Shown here in pieces: positions 35,625-45,009 of a DNA stretch of 64,000 bases. The notes under the pieces are model-generated. The model was not told the DNA's origin, made no database searches, and saw only the letters and a list, made by a program, of their open reading frames with translations. The stretch covers positions 14,184 to 78,183 of the forward strand of contig JAEWSC010000057.1 in the NCBI GenBank assembly GCA_023398575.1, given 5' to 3'. Numbering within the stretch: the first letter of the stretch is position 1; each line of letters begins with the position of its first letter. The position numbers were made by a program, and so were the translations under genes. Source of the stretch: Bacillota bacterium. GTDB taxonomy: Bacteria; Bacillota; Clostridia; Christensenellales; Aristaeellaceae.

Positions 35625-36680
35625 ATGCAGGAGGGGAAGAAACCGTCCTTAGGGGCACGGCTGATGAAGCGCTACGGCTTGGACGCGCTCAGCGCTATGG
35701 CGCTAGGTCTGTTTTCCACGCTGATTATTGGCACCATTTTGGATCAAATAGGTACTTTTATTCCCGCCCTATCCTTGCTTCGTGAAATGGCCGCCACCGC
35801 CAAAAGGCCCGATGTTGTCGGTGCCGCCATTGGCGTATCTGTCGCCTGGGGTATGAAGGTAAAGCCGCTGGCCATATTCACCTCAGCCGTTTCGGGTGCT
35901 ATCGGCTACAATTTAAGCGGTCCGTTGGGCTGCTTTCTGGCAGCGGTTATTGGGGCAGAGGCGGGTAACTTTATCGCCGGCAAAACAAAGCTGGATATCA
36001 TTCTCATCCCCACCGCCACGCTTGTGATCGGCGGACTTGCGGCTTATGCAGTCAGCCCCGGCGTAAACTTCCTCATGGCTCTGTTGCGGGGTTTTATTGA
36101 CACCGCAACGCTTATGCAGCCCATACCTATGGGTATTATCGTCTCTGTTGTGGTTGGCCTGGTCCTTACCGCTCCCATCTCCTCCGCCGCACTGTGCGCC
36201 ATGATTTTTTCCGTGCCGGATGGCGGAGAGTTGGGCCTAGGGCTCCAGTTGGCCGCCGGTGCCGCCACGGCCGGCTGCTGCGCGCAGATGGTTGGTTTTG
36301 CCGTATCCAGCTACCGGGAAAACAAGATTGGCGGCCTCGTCGCCCAAGGCATCGGCACTTCTATGCTGCAAGTCCCCAATATCCTTGTGCACCCCTTGAT
36401 CCTCGTCCCCCCCACGCTGGCCTCTGCCATCACCGGCCCGTTGGCAACAACACTTTTGCAAATGAAAAACAGCGGCGTTTTCGCCGGCATGGGTACATCC
36501 GGCTTTGTAGGCCAAATTGGTACATGGCGCACCATGGCGCAGCTGGAGACGCCCCTAACCGTTGCTCTAAAAATTCTTGTTCTTCACATTATCCTTCCGG
36601 CTGCTTTGTCGCTTGCGTTCAGCGAAATCATGCGCAAACGAGGATTTATCAAACCCGGGGATATGAAATTGAACCTATAA
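35625..36680 (+). CDS. PTS_EIIC_2-family (PF13303) membrane transporter
   Basis: The ATG at 35625 follows GGAGGAGGG and gives 351 residues with about eight or nine hydrophobic segments. The N-terminal region MALGLFSTLIIGTILDQIG and the glycine-rich membrane helices match the PF13303 IIC-like family, which resembles phosphotransferase IIC proteins but is often encoded alone. No IIA, IIB, HPr or sugar enzyme is adjacent, so substrate and mechanism remain unknown. It is divergent from the mannan operon and ends at a terminator. Confidence 0.8.
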   Translation: MQEGKKPSLGARLMKRYGLDALSAMALGLFSTLIIGTILDQIGTFIPALSLLREMAATAKRPDVVGAAIGVSVAWGMKVKPLAIFTSAVSGAIGYNLSGPLGCFLAAVIGAEAGNFIAGKTKLDIILIPTATLVIGGLAAYAVSPGVNFLMALLRGFIDTATLMQPIPMGIIVSVVVGLVLTAPISSAALCAMIFSVPDGGELGLGLQLAAGAATAGCCAQMVGFAVSSYRENKIGGLVAQGIGTSMLQVPNILVHPLILVPPTLASAITGPLATTLLQMKNSGVFAGMGTSGFVGQIGTWRTMAQLETPLTVALKILVLHIILPAALSLAFSEIMRKRGFIKPGDMKLNL

Positions 36681-36705
36681 TTCAAGCTCCAAGGAAATTA
36701 CAATC

Positions 36706-36744
36706 AAAAGCGCATGACTCCATAAAATCGGAGCGTGCGCTTTT
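36706..36744 (+). terminator. Terminator after PTS IIC-like gene
   Basis: AAAAGCGCA pairs with TGCGCTTTT and an inner CTCC/GGAG stem. Confidence 0.85.
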
Positions 36745-36921
36745 GCTATGTCATACGTTTTCATTGATTTGTTACAAGGCTGCCTTACTGACAAATTTCT
36801 GACAAAACATATTACTTTTTGCGCTTTTTTCGATGACAACCCCTATGCGCCATGGTATACTGAATCCAGTATCTATTCTGCCAGCATATCCTATCACAGA
36901 AAAACTTAGGGCGGTGTATAG

Positions 36922-38961
36922 ATGGATGCCAGTTTCTACAGAGATTTGTTAGTCAATGGTACAGTTCTGTTGGTTGCCAGCATCTTATTTACAAATGTAC
37001 TTGGTGTTTTCAAAACACAAAAGCTGAAGGCAAATATATGGATCGGTATCATCGCCGGCATCGCCGGTATTTTTGTATTATTTACCACCGTCCGTTACAA
37101 TTCCGGCATCGTATTTGATACAAGATCCATTCTTGTCAGCACAACCGGTATGTTTTTTGGCTGGATACCGGCATTGATTGCCGTTTGTTTCATAGCAGCC
37201 GCAAGAATCATCATGGGTGGTGGCGGGGCGTTTACAGGTGTGTTGGTAACGGTAGCAACAGCGGCCATCGGACTGATCTGGCGGAAGCTGCGTATAAAAG
37301 ATAACCATGGGGATACCTTTATCAACAAACACTTTTCTGCGCTGGAATTTTATCTGGTCGGTTTCGTAACCCATCTTGTCATGCTGGCCTGCCTGCTCAC
37401 ACTGCCCGGTGAGGCAATGCCCACGGCTATGGCCAAAGTAAGCTTGCCCACCCTTTTCATCTACCCCTCCTTTTCACTGCTCATTTGCTTGGTACTTATG
37501 TCGTGCCTGCTTAAGATACGCGGAGATGAAGAACTTGCGCTGAGTGAAAGCCGGTTCCGCACACTGTACGAGCAAGCTCCTATCGGCGTAGCTTTTATTG
37601 ACCAGCACGGCCATATACATGGCAATCAAATGGCGGCGCAGATTCTTGGCAAGCCGGCAGAAGCGCTATCGCAGAATGAATGGCCCATCCTAATCGATGA
37701 CGATCTGATGCCAGAAAGCAAACGAGCCTATGAAGCGTATATCAGCGGTCAATCCAACTCCTTTCAAATGGATAGGCAATTCCAAAGGCCGGATGGCGTG
37801 AAGGTCTGGATTCACCTGACTGTGGCTCCGCTGCGTGTACCGGATGTAGGTGCAAAGTGCCGCATGTGGCTAATGAAGGATATCACAAAATACAAGCAAA
37901 ACGAAGATGAGGTGCTGCAGCTAACCTATCACGACACCCTAACCGGCATGTTCAACAGGGCCTATATCGAGAAAGAGCGGCCTCGCCTTGATACAAAGGA
38001 GAATTATCCATTATCGGTCATCTTGGGTGATGTCAACGGCTTGAAGCTGGTGAACGACGCCTTCGGTCATGAGGAGGGCGATTACCTGCTGAAGGAAGTC
38101 ACCAAAATACTAAAGAACTGCCTGCGTGAGCAAGATGTGATCGCGCGCATTGGCGGAGATGAATTTTTGATTTTTTTACCAAAGACAGACAGTGCAGCGG
38201 CGGCCAGATTGTGCAAGGAAATACGTGATGCCTATCAAGCGCGTAAAGCACAAGCTGGTCATGAGCTATTTGAAATTAGTATTTCTTTAGGCTATGCTAC
38301 CAAGGAAAGCAGTGAAGAATCCCTTGACCTGGCAATCAACACCGCTGAACGCTTCATGTACAGGCGCAAATTAATCGCCCATAAGCAGCTGTACCAATCC
38401 GTACTGCAATCCATCCGAAGAACACTGTATGATATCAGCAACGAAACCCCCTCTCACGGCGAGCGCATGGCTGATCTTGCAAGATCATTGGCAACAGTGA
38501 TTGGCCTCTCCACTGAAGAAAAAGAATCACTGGAATTGGCGTCCGTGCTGCATGATATTGGTGAGGTGCGGGTAGATTTGAATATTCTCAAAAAGGCCGG
38601 TGCATTAACCCAGGAGGAATGGGAGGAAATTAAAAAGCATCCGGAAACAGGATACCGGATCGCCCAATCCATTCCCCATCTGAACGCTATTGCCGAAGTG
38701 ATTCTCTACCATCATGAGCGCTGGGACGGTTCAGGTTATCCACATGGCCTTTCTGGAAAAGGCATACCGCTGCTCGCCAGAATACTGACGCTGGTTGACG
38801 CTTATGATACAATGCTGGAGGACCGAAGCTACCGGAAAGCGCTGAACGATGCCCAGGCAATCAAGGAAATACTTGAGGCAGCCGGTACACAGTTCGATCC
38901 TGAATTGGCGCACCTTTTCATTGAAAAGGTCCTTGGAATAGGCAATGTGGATACACAGTAG
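36922..38961 (+). CDS. Membrane sensor with 5TMR-LYT, PAS, GGDEF and HD-GYP domains
   Basis: This encodes 679 residues. About six transmembrane helices (~10-200) include the 5TMR-LYT hallmark FDTRSILVSTTGMFFG (65-80). PAS (~210-325) is followed by GGDEF (~330-485) with an intact active site GGDEF (411-415) and an allosteric I-site RxxD (402-405). HD-GYP (~495-670) has HD (544-545) and GSGYP. Both cyclic-di-GMP synthesis and hydrolysis are therefore possible. The signal is unknown. A TGGTATACT extended -10 at 36853-36861 lies upstream, and the ribosome-binding site is AGGGCGG. The following dehydrogenase may be co-transcribed. Confidence 0.92.
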   Translation: MDASFYRDLLVNGTVLLVASILFTNVLGVFKTQKLKANIWIGIIAGIAGIFVLFTTVRYNSGIVFDTRSILVSTTGMFFGWIPALIAVCFIAAARIIMGGGGAFTGVLVTVATAAIGLIWRKLRIKDNHGDTFINKHFSALEFYLVGFVTHLVMLACLLTLPGEAMPTAMAKVSLPTLFIYPSFSLLICLVLMSCLLKIRGDEELALSESRFRTLYEQAPIGVAFIDQHGHIHGNQMAAQILGKPAEALSQNEWPILIDDDLMPESKRAYEAYISGQSNSFQMDRQFQRPDGVKVWIHLTVAPLRVPDVGAKCRMWLMKDITKYKQNEDEVLQLTYHDTLTGMFNRAYIEKERPRLDTKENYPLSVILGDVNGLKLVNDAFGHEEGDYLLKEVTKILKNCLREQDVIARIGGDEFLIFLPKTDSAAAARLCKEIRDAYQARKAQAGHELFEISISLGYATKESSEESLDLAINTAERFMYRRKLIAHKQLYQSVLQSIRRTLYDISNETPSHGERMADLARSLATVIGLSTEEKESLELASVLHDIGEVRVDLNILKKAGALTQEEWEEIKKHPETGYRIAQSIPHLNAIAEVILYHHERWDGSGYPHGLSGKGIPLLARILTLVDAYDTMLEDRSYRKALNDAQAIKEILEAAGTQFDPELAHLFIEKVLGIGNVDTQ

Positions 38962-39004
38962 CATATAACCTACTAAAAAAAGCGTAGCATGCAGGAGTTA
39001 CACA

Positions 39005-39943
39005 ATGAAAATTGTTGTTTTGGATGGATACACATTAAATCCCGGCGATCTTGCTTGGGATGAACTGAAAAAGCTGGGCAGCCTTACCGTTTATGAAAAA
39101 ACACTGCCAGAGGATACGCTGTCCCGCATCGGCAACGCGGAGGCGGTTTTTACAAATAAAACGCTGCTTACCAAAGACATTATGGAAAAAGCGCCAAACC
39201 TTGCTTTTATCGGCGTGCTTGCCACCGGCTACAACGTAGTGGATCTTCAAGCCGCAAGGGAACGAAGCATTCCGGTTTGCAACGTACCGGCGTACAGCAC
39301 ATCGTCTGTCGCGCAGTTTGTATTTGCTCTTTTGCTGGAAGTATGCCACCATGTCGCCCATCACAACAAAGCCGTGCAGGAAGGCCGATGGACGAACTCC
39401 CCGCATTTTTGTTTCTGGGATACGCCGCTCATTGAGCTTGCCGATAAAACCATGGGCATTATCGGCTATGGACGTATTGGTCAGGCCACAGCGTATATTG
39501 CACGGGCCTTTGGTATGAAGGTGCTCGCCTACAGCCCCAGCCGCAAAGGCCCTGTTGATGCAACCCTTGATGAGGTTCTCAAAAACAGCGATGTGATCTC
39601 GCTGCATTGCCCGCTTACTGAAAAGACAAAGCACATTATCCGTCAGGAAACCATTGCAAAAATGAAGGACGGCGCGATATTAATCAACACGGCCCGTGGG
39701 CCGCTGATCAACGAAGCGGATTTGCGCAATGCACTTACAAGCGGCAAGCTGTATGCCGCCGCCATGGATGTGGCGTCAGAAGAACCCATTGGGGCAGACA
39801 GCCCGCTGCTGGGTCTTGACAATTGTATGATAACCCCCCATATCGCCTGGGCGCCAAAAGAAGCCCGCCAGCGCCTGATGGATATCGCCGTGGCAAATCT
39901 TCAGTCGTTCCTTGATGGAAAGCCGCAGAATGTGGTCAATTAA
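39005..39943 (+). CDS. D-2-hydroxyacid dehydrogenase (hydroxypyruvate/glycerate type)
   Basis: This encodes 312 residues. The NAD-binding motif GIIGYGRIGQA lies near residue 150; the substrate arginine is in NTARGPL, and the catalytic histidine in ITPHIAWAP, with a glutamate in SEEP. It matches the glycerate/hydroxypyruvate reductase branch, which reduces hydroxypyruvate or related 2-oxo acids with NADH. A CAGGAG site precedes the ATG. It lies 43 bases after the cyclic-di-GMP sensor. Confidence 0.88.
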   Translation: MKIVVLDGYTLNPGDLAWDELKKLGSLTVYEKTLPEDTLSRIGNAEAVFTNKTLLTKDIMEKAPNLAFIGVLATGYNVVDLQAARERSIPVCNVPAYSTSSVAQFVFALLLEVCHHVAHHNKAVQEGRWTNSPHFCFWDTPLIELADKTMGIIGYGRIGQATAYIARAFGMKVLAYSPSRKGPVDATLDEVLKNSDVISLHCPLTEKTKHIIRQETIAKMKDGAILINTARGPLINEADLRNALTSGKLYAAAMDVASEEPIGADSPLLGLDNCMITPHIAWAPKEARQRLMDIAVANLQSFLDGKPQNVVN

Positions 39944-39950
39944 GCATCAA

Positions 39951-39990
39951 AGCCGGAAGCAACGATTTGCTCCCGGCTCCCTTTTTATTT
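39951..39990. terminator. Terminator between the dehydrogenase and GH27
   Basis: AGCCGG-AGCA pairs with TGCT-CCGGCT, followed by CTTTTTATTT on the plus strand. The GH27 stop lies inside the T-tract end. Confidence 0.85.
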
Positions 39991-41271
39991 TCTGATCTTG
40001 TATAGTGCCGCGGCGTGGGAGTTCAGCATAGCCACCATTTTTCGACCCGGCATCTGAACATCCTCCCGCAGCCATAGATCGCGTACGGTTGTACAGCCTT
40101 CTGTGCAAACGGCAGCATCGCAGGTGACCTCTTGCCGGTCATCGGACAGGTTGAACAGTGCGATATATACGCTTCCATCCTCATCCCGACTCATCCACAC
40201 AGCATGGTTTTCATCCCGCATGATCTGGCGCGCGCCATAGGAATGGCGGATTAAACGCAGCACTTCTCCGTTGGTCAGCAGTGAAAGCGTCCATGCGTCA
40301 TTTTCCCGCATCTCTCCGCCCATCATCAGCGGTGAGCGGAACATGCACCACAGCGTCATCATGGTGACCTGTTCATCCTTGGTAAAGTTCGTTTGCCTAC
40401 CCCGCCGCCATCCCATGCCGATGCGTCCCAAGGGCAGCATATCACAATCGGGCCAGCAGCCGGGGGAGACATGCTTTTGCCATAGCTCGCAGCGCTCAAA
40501 CATGTTTTTGAGCAAATCCCACCTATCCCAATAGTCATCGGTGATGCGCCACATATTGGCGTATGTGCTCAAATGCCAGGCCTTTTCAATGACCGCCGGA
40601 CCGGGGGATAGGCTCAAAACCATTTTCCGCCCGCAGCGGGCAATGGCCCTGGCAATCATTTCGATCTCTTTTTCTGCCGAGTAGGGAGCATGGGGATACA
40701 TGTTGGTGTTGCAAATATCATCCACCTTCACATAGTCCACACCCCAGGCGGCATACAGCTCAAATATGGAATCATAGTAGCTTTGCCCTGCCGGATGGAT
40801 GGGGTTTAAGCCATACATGTCGCTGTTCCACTTACAAATGGAGTGGGGCAGTGCAATTTTATCCGCAGTTATTTCGGTACCCTTGACCGGCAAACGGGCG
40901 TGCACTGCTTGCCGGGGGATACCCCGCATGATATGTATGCCAAACTTTAGCCCCATGCCATGAATGATATCGGCGATGGGCCCAAAGCCTTTTCCGCCGA
41001 TTGACGAAGGAAAGCGGTTAGGCGCCGGCTGTTGGCGTCCATGTTCATCCAAAGTCAGAGGCGCAAAATTGATGTATTCACTTTCTGTGGTTCCGGCACT
41101 GGGCTCGGACCATTGGATGTCGCACACCACGTACTCCCAGCCATATTCCTTCAAATGCTCTGCCATATACCTTGCGTTGCCCAGCAGCTGCTCTTCATTT
41201 ACAGTGGCGGCATAGCAATCCCAACTGTTCCAGCCCATTGGCGGCGTCAAGGCCGCCAGATTCTTGTCCAT
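39985..41271 (-). CDS. GH27 alpha-galactosidase (or beta-L-arabinopyranosidase)
   Basis: The ATG at 41271 with GGGAGGACAGGG upstream gives 428 residues, no signal peptide. TPPMGWNSWDCY (9-20) is the GH27 N-terminal signature; Asp184 in DYVKVDD is the nucleophile position and RITDDYWD (242-249) holds the acid/base. A C-terminal beta-sandwich of ~100 residues follows. Both alpha-galactosidases and beta-L-arabinopyranosidases occur in this family. It ends an operon xylB-GNAT-GH43-like-GH27. Confidence 0.88.
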   Translation of the reverse strand: MDKNLAALTPPMGWNSWDCYAATVNEEQLLGNARYMAEHLKEYGWEYVVCDIQWSEPSAGTTESEYINFAPLTLDEHGRQQPAPNRFPSSIGGKGFGPIADIIHGMGLKFGIHIMRGIPRQAVHARLPVKGTEITADKIALPHSICKWNSDMYGLNPIHPAGQSYYDSIFELYAAWGVDYVKVDDICNTNMYPHAPYSAEKEIEMIARAIARCGRKMVLSLSPGPAVIEKAWHLSTYANMWRITDDYWDRWDLLKNMFERCELWQKHVSPGCWPDCDMLPLGRIGMGWRRGRQTNFTKDEQVTMMTLWCMFRSPLMMGGEMRENDAWTLSLLTNGEVLRLIRHSYGARQIMRDENHAVWMSRDEDGSVYIALFNLSDDRQEVTCDAAVCTEGCTTVRDLWLREDVQMPGRKMVAMLNSHAAALYKIRK

Positions 41272-41301
41272 ACCCTGTCCTCCCGCAAGCATATCATCGC
41301 A

Positions 41302-42252
41302 TTATTGTCCCATGCCAACAAACAAACACGGCTTGTTACGGTCACAGCAAAGCCGTCCGTCCTGCACATACAGTTCAGCTGCCTGAATGACCGTTCTGGC
41401 CTCCTTGGGCGTCATAACAAAGCCTTTTGCTCTTCGCTTTTCCAGGGAGAACTCGGGGTGGGTAAAGTAATAGATGTAGGCCCTCTCCCCTAGAACCAAA
41501 ACATCGGCATGATTGGCGATGGCCCCATCCTCCGGCCTTGTTCCCGGCACTTGCAAAAGATTGCCCTCCTGCCTGTGCCAAACACAAAAGTCTGTTGTTT
41601 CATACACTGCAAGCCCATCCCAGCAGTCGGTGATCATCCACTTCTTGCCGCCCAATTCAAACACGTTGGGCCCTTCATGGGCACAGTCGCAAACCTCTGG
41701 CCCGCCGGCCGTCCACTGGTACAGGTCATCGCTGTAAGCCGTGTACGTGTGGCTATTGTGATCCTCATCCTTATACCACATTTTGAAGTTTCCAGGTGCT
41801 GTTTCATAGACACAGGCGTCGATGACCCGCCCGGAGGAAAGGGGCAAAACACTTTCATAATGCCACTGCCATAGATTATCTGCGCTGTAGTGCACAATGT
41901 GCCGGGGCCAGTTCCAATCTTCGGGCACACCGGTGATGTAGGATACATACATATGGTATTTACCATTGGCATATATCACCTCCGGCGCCCAGAAGGTATT
42001 ATGCCCAGGCTCAAAATCAAGATTGGGCAGCGTACCTCGGTACAGCCAACGGGCTCCATCCACACTGGATGCCACACCTATTTTCGTGCCGTGCACGCTG
42101 GATACGCCAATATTGGTCCCCTGGGAACGGCGCTGGGTATACAGCATCCACCAGCAGTTTTCCTCCCGGTTCCAGATCACGGTGGGATCGGTCGGCCCAT
42201 CATAAATCGGATCACGATACAAGGGTGTAGGCAAAAGCAAGCCGTTGTTCAT
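41302..42252 (-). CDS. Five-bladed beta-propeller glycosidase, GH43-like
   Basis: This encodes 316 residues, cytoplasmic, GGGAGG before the ATG, which overlaps the GNAT stop by 4 bases. Repeats of aromatic-rich blades (NCWWMLYTQRRS, TFWAPEVIYANGKYHMYVSY, FKMWYKDED) and an early acidic residue in GPTDPTVIW are like clan GH-F/J enzymes. The exact family is uncertain; GH43 is the closest I can name, with GH117-type enzymes as an alternative. Context suggests action on galactosides or arabinosides. Confidence 0.65.
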   Translation of the reverse strand: MNNGLLLPTPLYRDPIYDGPTDPTVIWNREENCWWMLYTQRRSQGTNIGVSSVHGTKIGVASSVDGARWLYRGTLPNLDFEPGHNTFWAPEVIYANGKYHMYVSYITGVPEDWNWPRHIVHYSADNLWQWHYESVLPLSSGRVIDACVYETAPGNFKMWYKDEDHNSHTYTAYSDDLYQWTAGGPEVCDCAHEGPNVFELGGKKWMITDCWDGLAVYETTDFCVWHRQEGNLLQVPGTRPEDGAIANHADVLVLGERAYIYYFTHPEFSLEKRRAKGFVMTPKEARTVIQAAELYVQDGRLCCDRNKPCLFVGMGQ

Positions 42253-43229
42253 ACAATCCTCCCGAATGATTTGTCAAAAGTCGAATATGTCCGCTCATCA
42301 ATGCGCCTGGTCAGGCTATAGGTGAAGGGCGTAAAGTGTTTTTGCCAGAACCGGCTGCCATCGATATTAAAGGATTCAAAATCCACACCCAGCCGCTCAA
42401 AGCCGCTTTCTCGCATCCAATAAACAATGGTCTGCAAAAGCGCCGTTCCATAACCTGACTTGCGCTGTCCAGGTTTGACATACGCGCCGCAGATGTTCAT
42501 GGATTTCTCGTCATCCGACACAAAGGTTTCGCCGCCATGACGAAGCTGCATGTACGCCACAGGCATCTCTTTTTCAAATGCCGCCCACAGGTAATGATCC
42601 TTTTCATTCAGCCAATCCTCAAGACCGTTTAGACTTACGTCTTCATGTACATGCATGAACATAGGCGCGTTTTGATAATAGTTCCAATGCTCTTGATGCA
42701 CTTCCAGCATCGTGCTTGCCTCGCCGGGCATGATGCGGCGTATACTATAACCCGCTGTCCCCTGCGGCAGCACATCGGTTACCGGTCGAATGGAATCAAC
42801 GCACCGAAGCCCAAAATCCTGCCAGAACCAGGCATCCACCGCTGCGCTGTCGTGGGCATGCAGGGTGATCACATGAGACAAATGTCCCTTTTTCACCCAG
42901 CTTTCCGCCGCTGCGGCATACATTCGCTGATAAAGCTGTCGTCGATCCGGCCCCGTCGCGCCATGGGCATACAAGGGGGTATAAATTCCTTGGCTTAAGC
43001 CAAACAGCTCTCTGACTGCCATACCGGTCAAAAAGCCGATCAATTTGCCATCTTCAAGTGCCGCCACCCCCAGGCCGTTGCCTGCAAGGCCGGCAACCAA
43101 ATCTGAAAATGCATCCGTACCGCTGATCAAAGGCAGACAGGGTACTTTTTTACGCTCGCTTTGATATGCCTGCCATACAAGCGCGCTCGCCGCAGGAACA
43201 TGGTATTTTTCAAATGATATGATCTCCAC
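42249..43229 (-). CDS. Tandem-domain GNAT acetyltransferase
   Basis: A GTG at 43229 follows GGAG by 6 bases and gives 326 residues; an ATG four codons earlier is jammed against its AAAAGGG. Residues ~1-150 are a weak GNAT fold. The second, ~165-326, has the acetyl-CoA loop VKPGQRKSGYGTALLQ near residue 258. The final residues SLTRRIDERTY are typical of long GNAT proteins. Substrate is unknown. Its place between xylulokinase and two glycosidases is unusual. Confidence 0.75.
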   Translation of the reverse strand: MEIISFEKYHVPAASALVWQAYQSERKKVPCLPLISGTDAFSDLVAGLAGNGLGVAALEDGKLIGFLTGMAVRELFGLSQGIYTPLYAHGATGPDRRQLYQRMYAAAAESWVKKGHLSHVITLHAHDSAAVDAWFWQDFGLRCVDSIRPVTDVLPQGTAGYSIRRIMPGEASTMLEVHQEHWNYYQNAPMFMHVHEDVSLNGLEDWLNEKDHYLWAAFEKEMPVAYMQLRHGGETFVSDDEKSMNICGAYVKPGQRKSGYGTALLQTIVYWMRESGFERLGVDFESFNIDGSRFWQKHFTPFTYSLTRRIDERTYSTFDKSFGRIV

Positions 43230-43275
43230 GCTTTTCTCCATCCCTTTTCAATTATCCAGCCACGCGCATGGCGGG

Positions 43276-44811
43276 CTACATACCAAGAGACGCACCCTTG
43301 TCAAACACCGGTTTCATGGCATGATACATCTGGCCATACATGGAAAATCCATCCCGGTAAGCGGCGGCATGGGCTGGTATGGGCTGCGTTTCCGTAACGA
43401 TCTTCAGTGCCGAGGTTGCTTGTACAAAATCGCGAAAGATGCCAGCACCCACCCCTGCCGCCAACGCCGCGCCATATGCACCGCCTTCTCCAGCAGCGGA
43501 CAATGTATACACCGGCATCTGAAAGACATCGGCCAGAATTTGCCTCCACAAAGGCGATGCCGACCCTCCGCCGGAGACGATCACCTCAGTGCCGGGCATG
43601 AAGCTGAACATGATATCAGCCACCTGCTTAAAGGCATATGTAACGCCCTCCAGCACTGCACGGGTGATATCGCATTTTTGTGTGCCCAGTGTCAAGCCGT
43701 AAAACATGCCCCGGGCATTGGGATCGGGGTATGGGCAGCGTTCGCCGGACAGATAGGGCACAAAAATCACCCCGTTTGCGCCGGGCGGCGACTGGGATGC
43801 CGATTCGCCCATAATGTCATATACATTTTGGCCGGATTTTTCGGCCAGTGCAATATCCTGCCCGCAAAGCGTATCGCGGTACCAGCGGTACGCACCGCCG
43901 GCGGTCAGGTTGCAGCCAAACGCATGGTATACCCCCGGCGCATTATTGCAGAACATTTGCAGCCTGCCTTCGGGATTGTGGTAAAACCGGTCAAGCCCCA
44001 TGGATACATTGCCCGAGGTGCCAATGACCACGCCAACCCGGCCCGGTGCAAGCAAACCGGAGCCGGTGGACTGAATTACCGCGTCGCCTCCACCCATGTA
44101 CACCCGCAAGCCTTCCGGAAGGCCCGTCTCCTCCGCCGCTTCCCGGGTAACAAATCCGGCCAGATCAATGGACTCGTAAACCTTGGGAAATATATCCACG
44201 GAAAGTCCGGCAATGCCGATTAGCTCCCTGGACCATGCCCGGTCCTTTGTGCTAAAAAATCCAGTACCGGATGCTTCTGACACATCCATCCCAATTTCCC
44301 CGCAGATTTTATAGCGGATATAATCCTTAGGGCAAAGAAAATCTCGCATGCGCTCAAAGCTTTGCGGCTCCATCTCCTTCAGCCACAAAAGCTTGCCGCC
44401 GGTGTAGCCGGACAGCATGGTGTTATTGGTAAAATTAAGCATTTGTGTTATGCCGCCAGCCTTTTCAATCAGCCAGTCGCACTGGGACTGGCTGCGTTGG
44501 TCGCACCACAAAAACGCCGGGCGAATGACCTGCCCATGCCCATCCAGTGCCACCAGGCCATGCATCTGCCCAGAAAAGCTGATACCTGCAAGATCATCTG
44601 CAGCGGCTCTCGTCTGCTCAAGTACTGAGCGCAGCCCACACTTTACAGCGGCCCACCAGTCGTCGGGATTCTGCTCTGCCCAGCCAGGCCGTGGGGTATG
44701 CAAAGGGTATTCTTGTGTGGAGGATGCCTGGACTGTGCCTTTATCGTCTACCAGTATGCATTTTGCGCCGGATGTGCCAACATCAACGCCGACAAGATAT
44801 CTGTTTTTCAT
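43276..44811 (-). CDS. xylB: Xylulokinase (FGGY carbohydrate kinase)
   Basis: The ATG at 44811, with AAAGGG upstream, gives 511 residues. VGVDVGTSGAKCILVD opens the N-terminal ATPase lobe, ISFSGQMHGLVALD (near 76-90) is the XylB hallmark, and VIGTSGNVSM and IVSGGGSASPLW complete the fold. It phosphorylates D-xylulose to D-xylulose 5-phosphate. It heads an operon with two glycosidases and no transporter. A xylose isomerase is not in the window. Confidence 0.88.
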   Translation of the reverse strand: MKNRYLVGVDVGTSGAKCILVDDKGTVQASSTQEYPLHTPRPGWAEQNPDDWWAAVKCGLRSVLEQTRAAADDLAGISFSGQMHGLVALDGHGQVIRPAFLWCDQRSQSQCDWLIEKAGGITQMLNFTNNTMLSGYTGGKLLWLKEMEPQSFERMRDFLCPKDYIRYKICGEIGMDVSEASGTGFFSTKDRAWSRELIGIAGLSVDIFPKVYESIDLAGFVTREAAEETGLPEGLRVYMGGGDAVIQSTGSGLLAPGRVGVVIGTSGNVSMGLDRFYHNPEGRLQMFCNNAPGVYHAFGCNLTAGGAYRWYRDTLCGQDIALAEKSGQNVYDIMGESASQSPPGANGVIFVPYLSGERCPYPDPNARGMFYGLTLGTQKCDITRAVLEGVTYAFKQVADIMFSFMPGTEVIVSGGGSASPLWRQILADVFQMPVYTLSAAGEGGAYGAALAAGVGAGIFRDFVQATSALKIVTETQPIPAHAAAYRDGFSMYGQMYHAMKPVFDKGASLGM

Positions 44812-44962
44812 TCTGATCCCTTTCACAAAATGGAAGGCTGTCTCTTGGATTGTATCCTACCATAACTTACAAGCTTGGACAAGCACAATACCCCGCATAT
44901 AACCATTGTTCCATCTATTGCAACATCCATTCTCCCATATATGCCGCAAACAATGCGTGCTG

Positions 44963-44971
44963 TGGTATAAT
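44963..44971 (+). promoter_or_regulatory. Extended -10 promoter of the moxR operon
   Basis: TGGTATAAT, an extended -10 element, lies 38 bases before the moxR start. I see no good -35. Confidence 0.5.
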
Positions 44972-45009
44972 AGCAAAAAAGCCCAATAGAGAAAGAAAAG
45001 GTGATTGGC

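Noticed and set aside
42249..43241. Pseudogene status of the GNAT protein
   Set aside because: The frame is open with a recognisable acetyl-CoA loop and overlapping start/stop with neighbours, so it appears intact.
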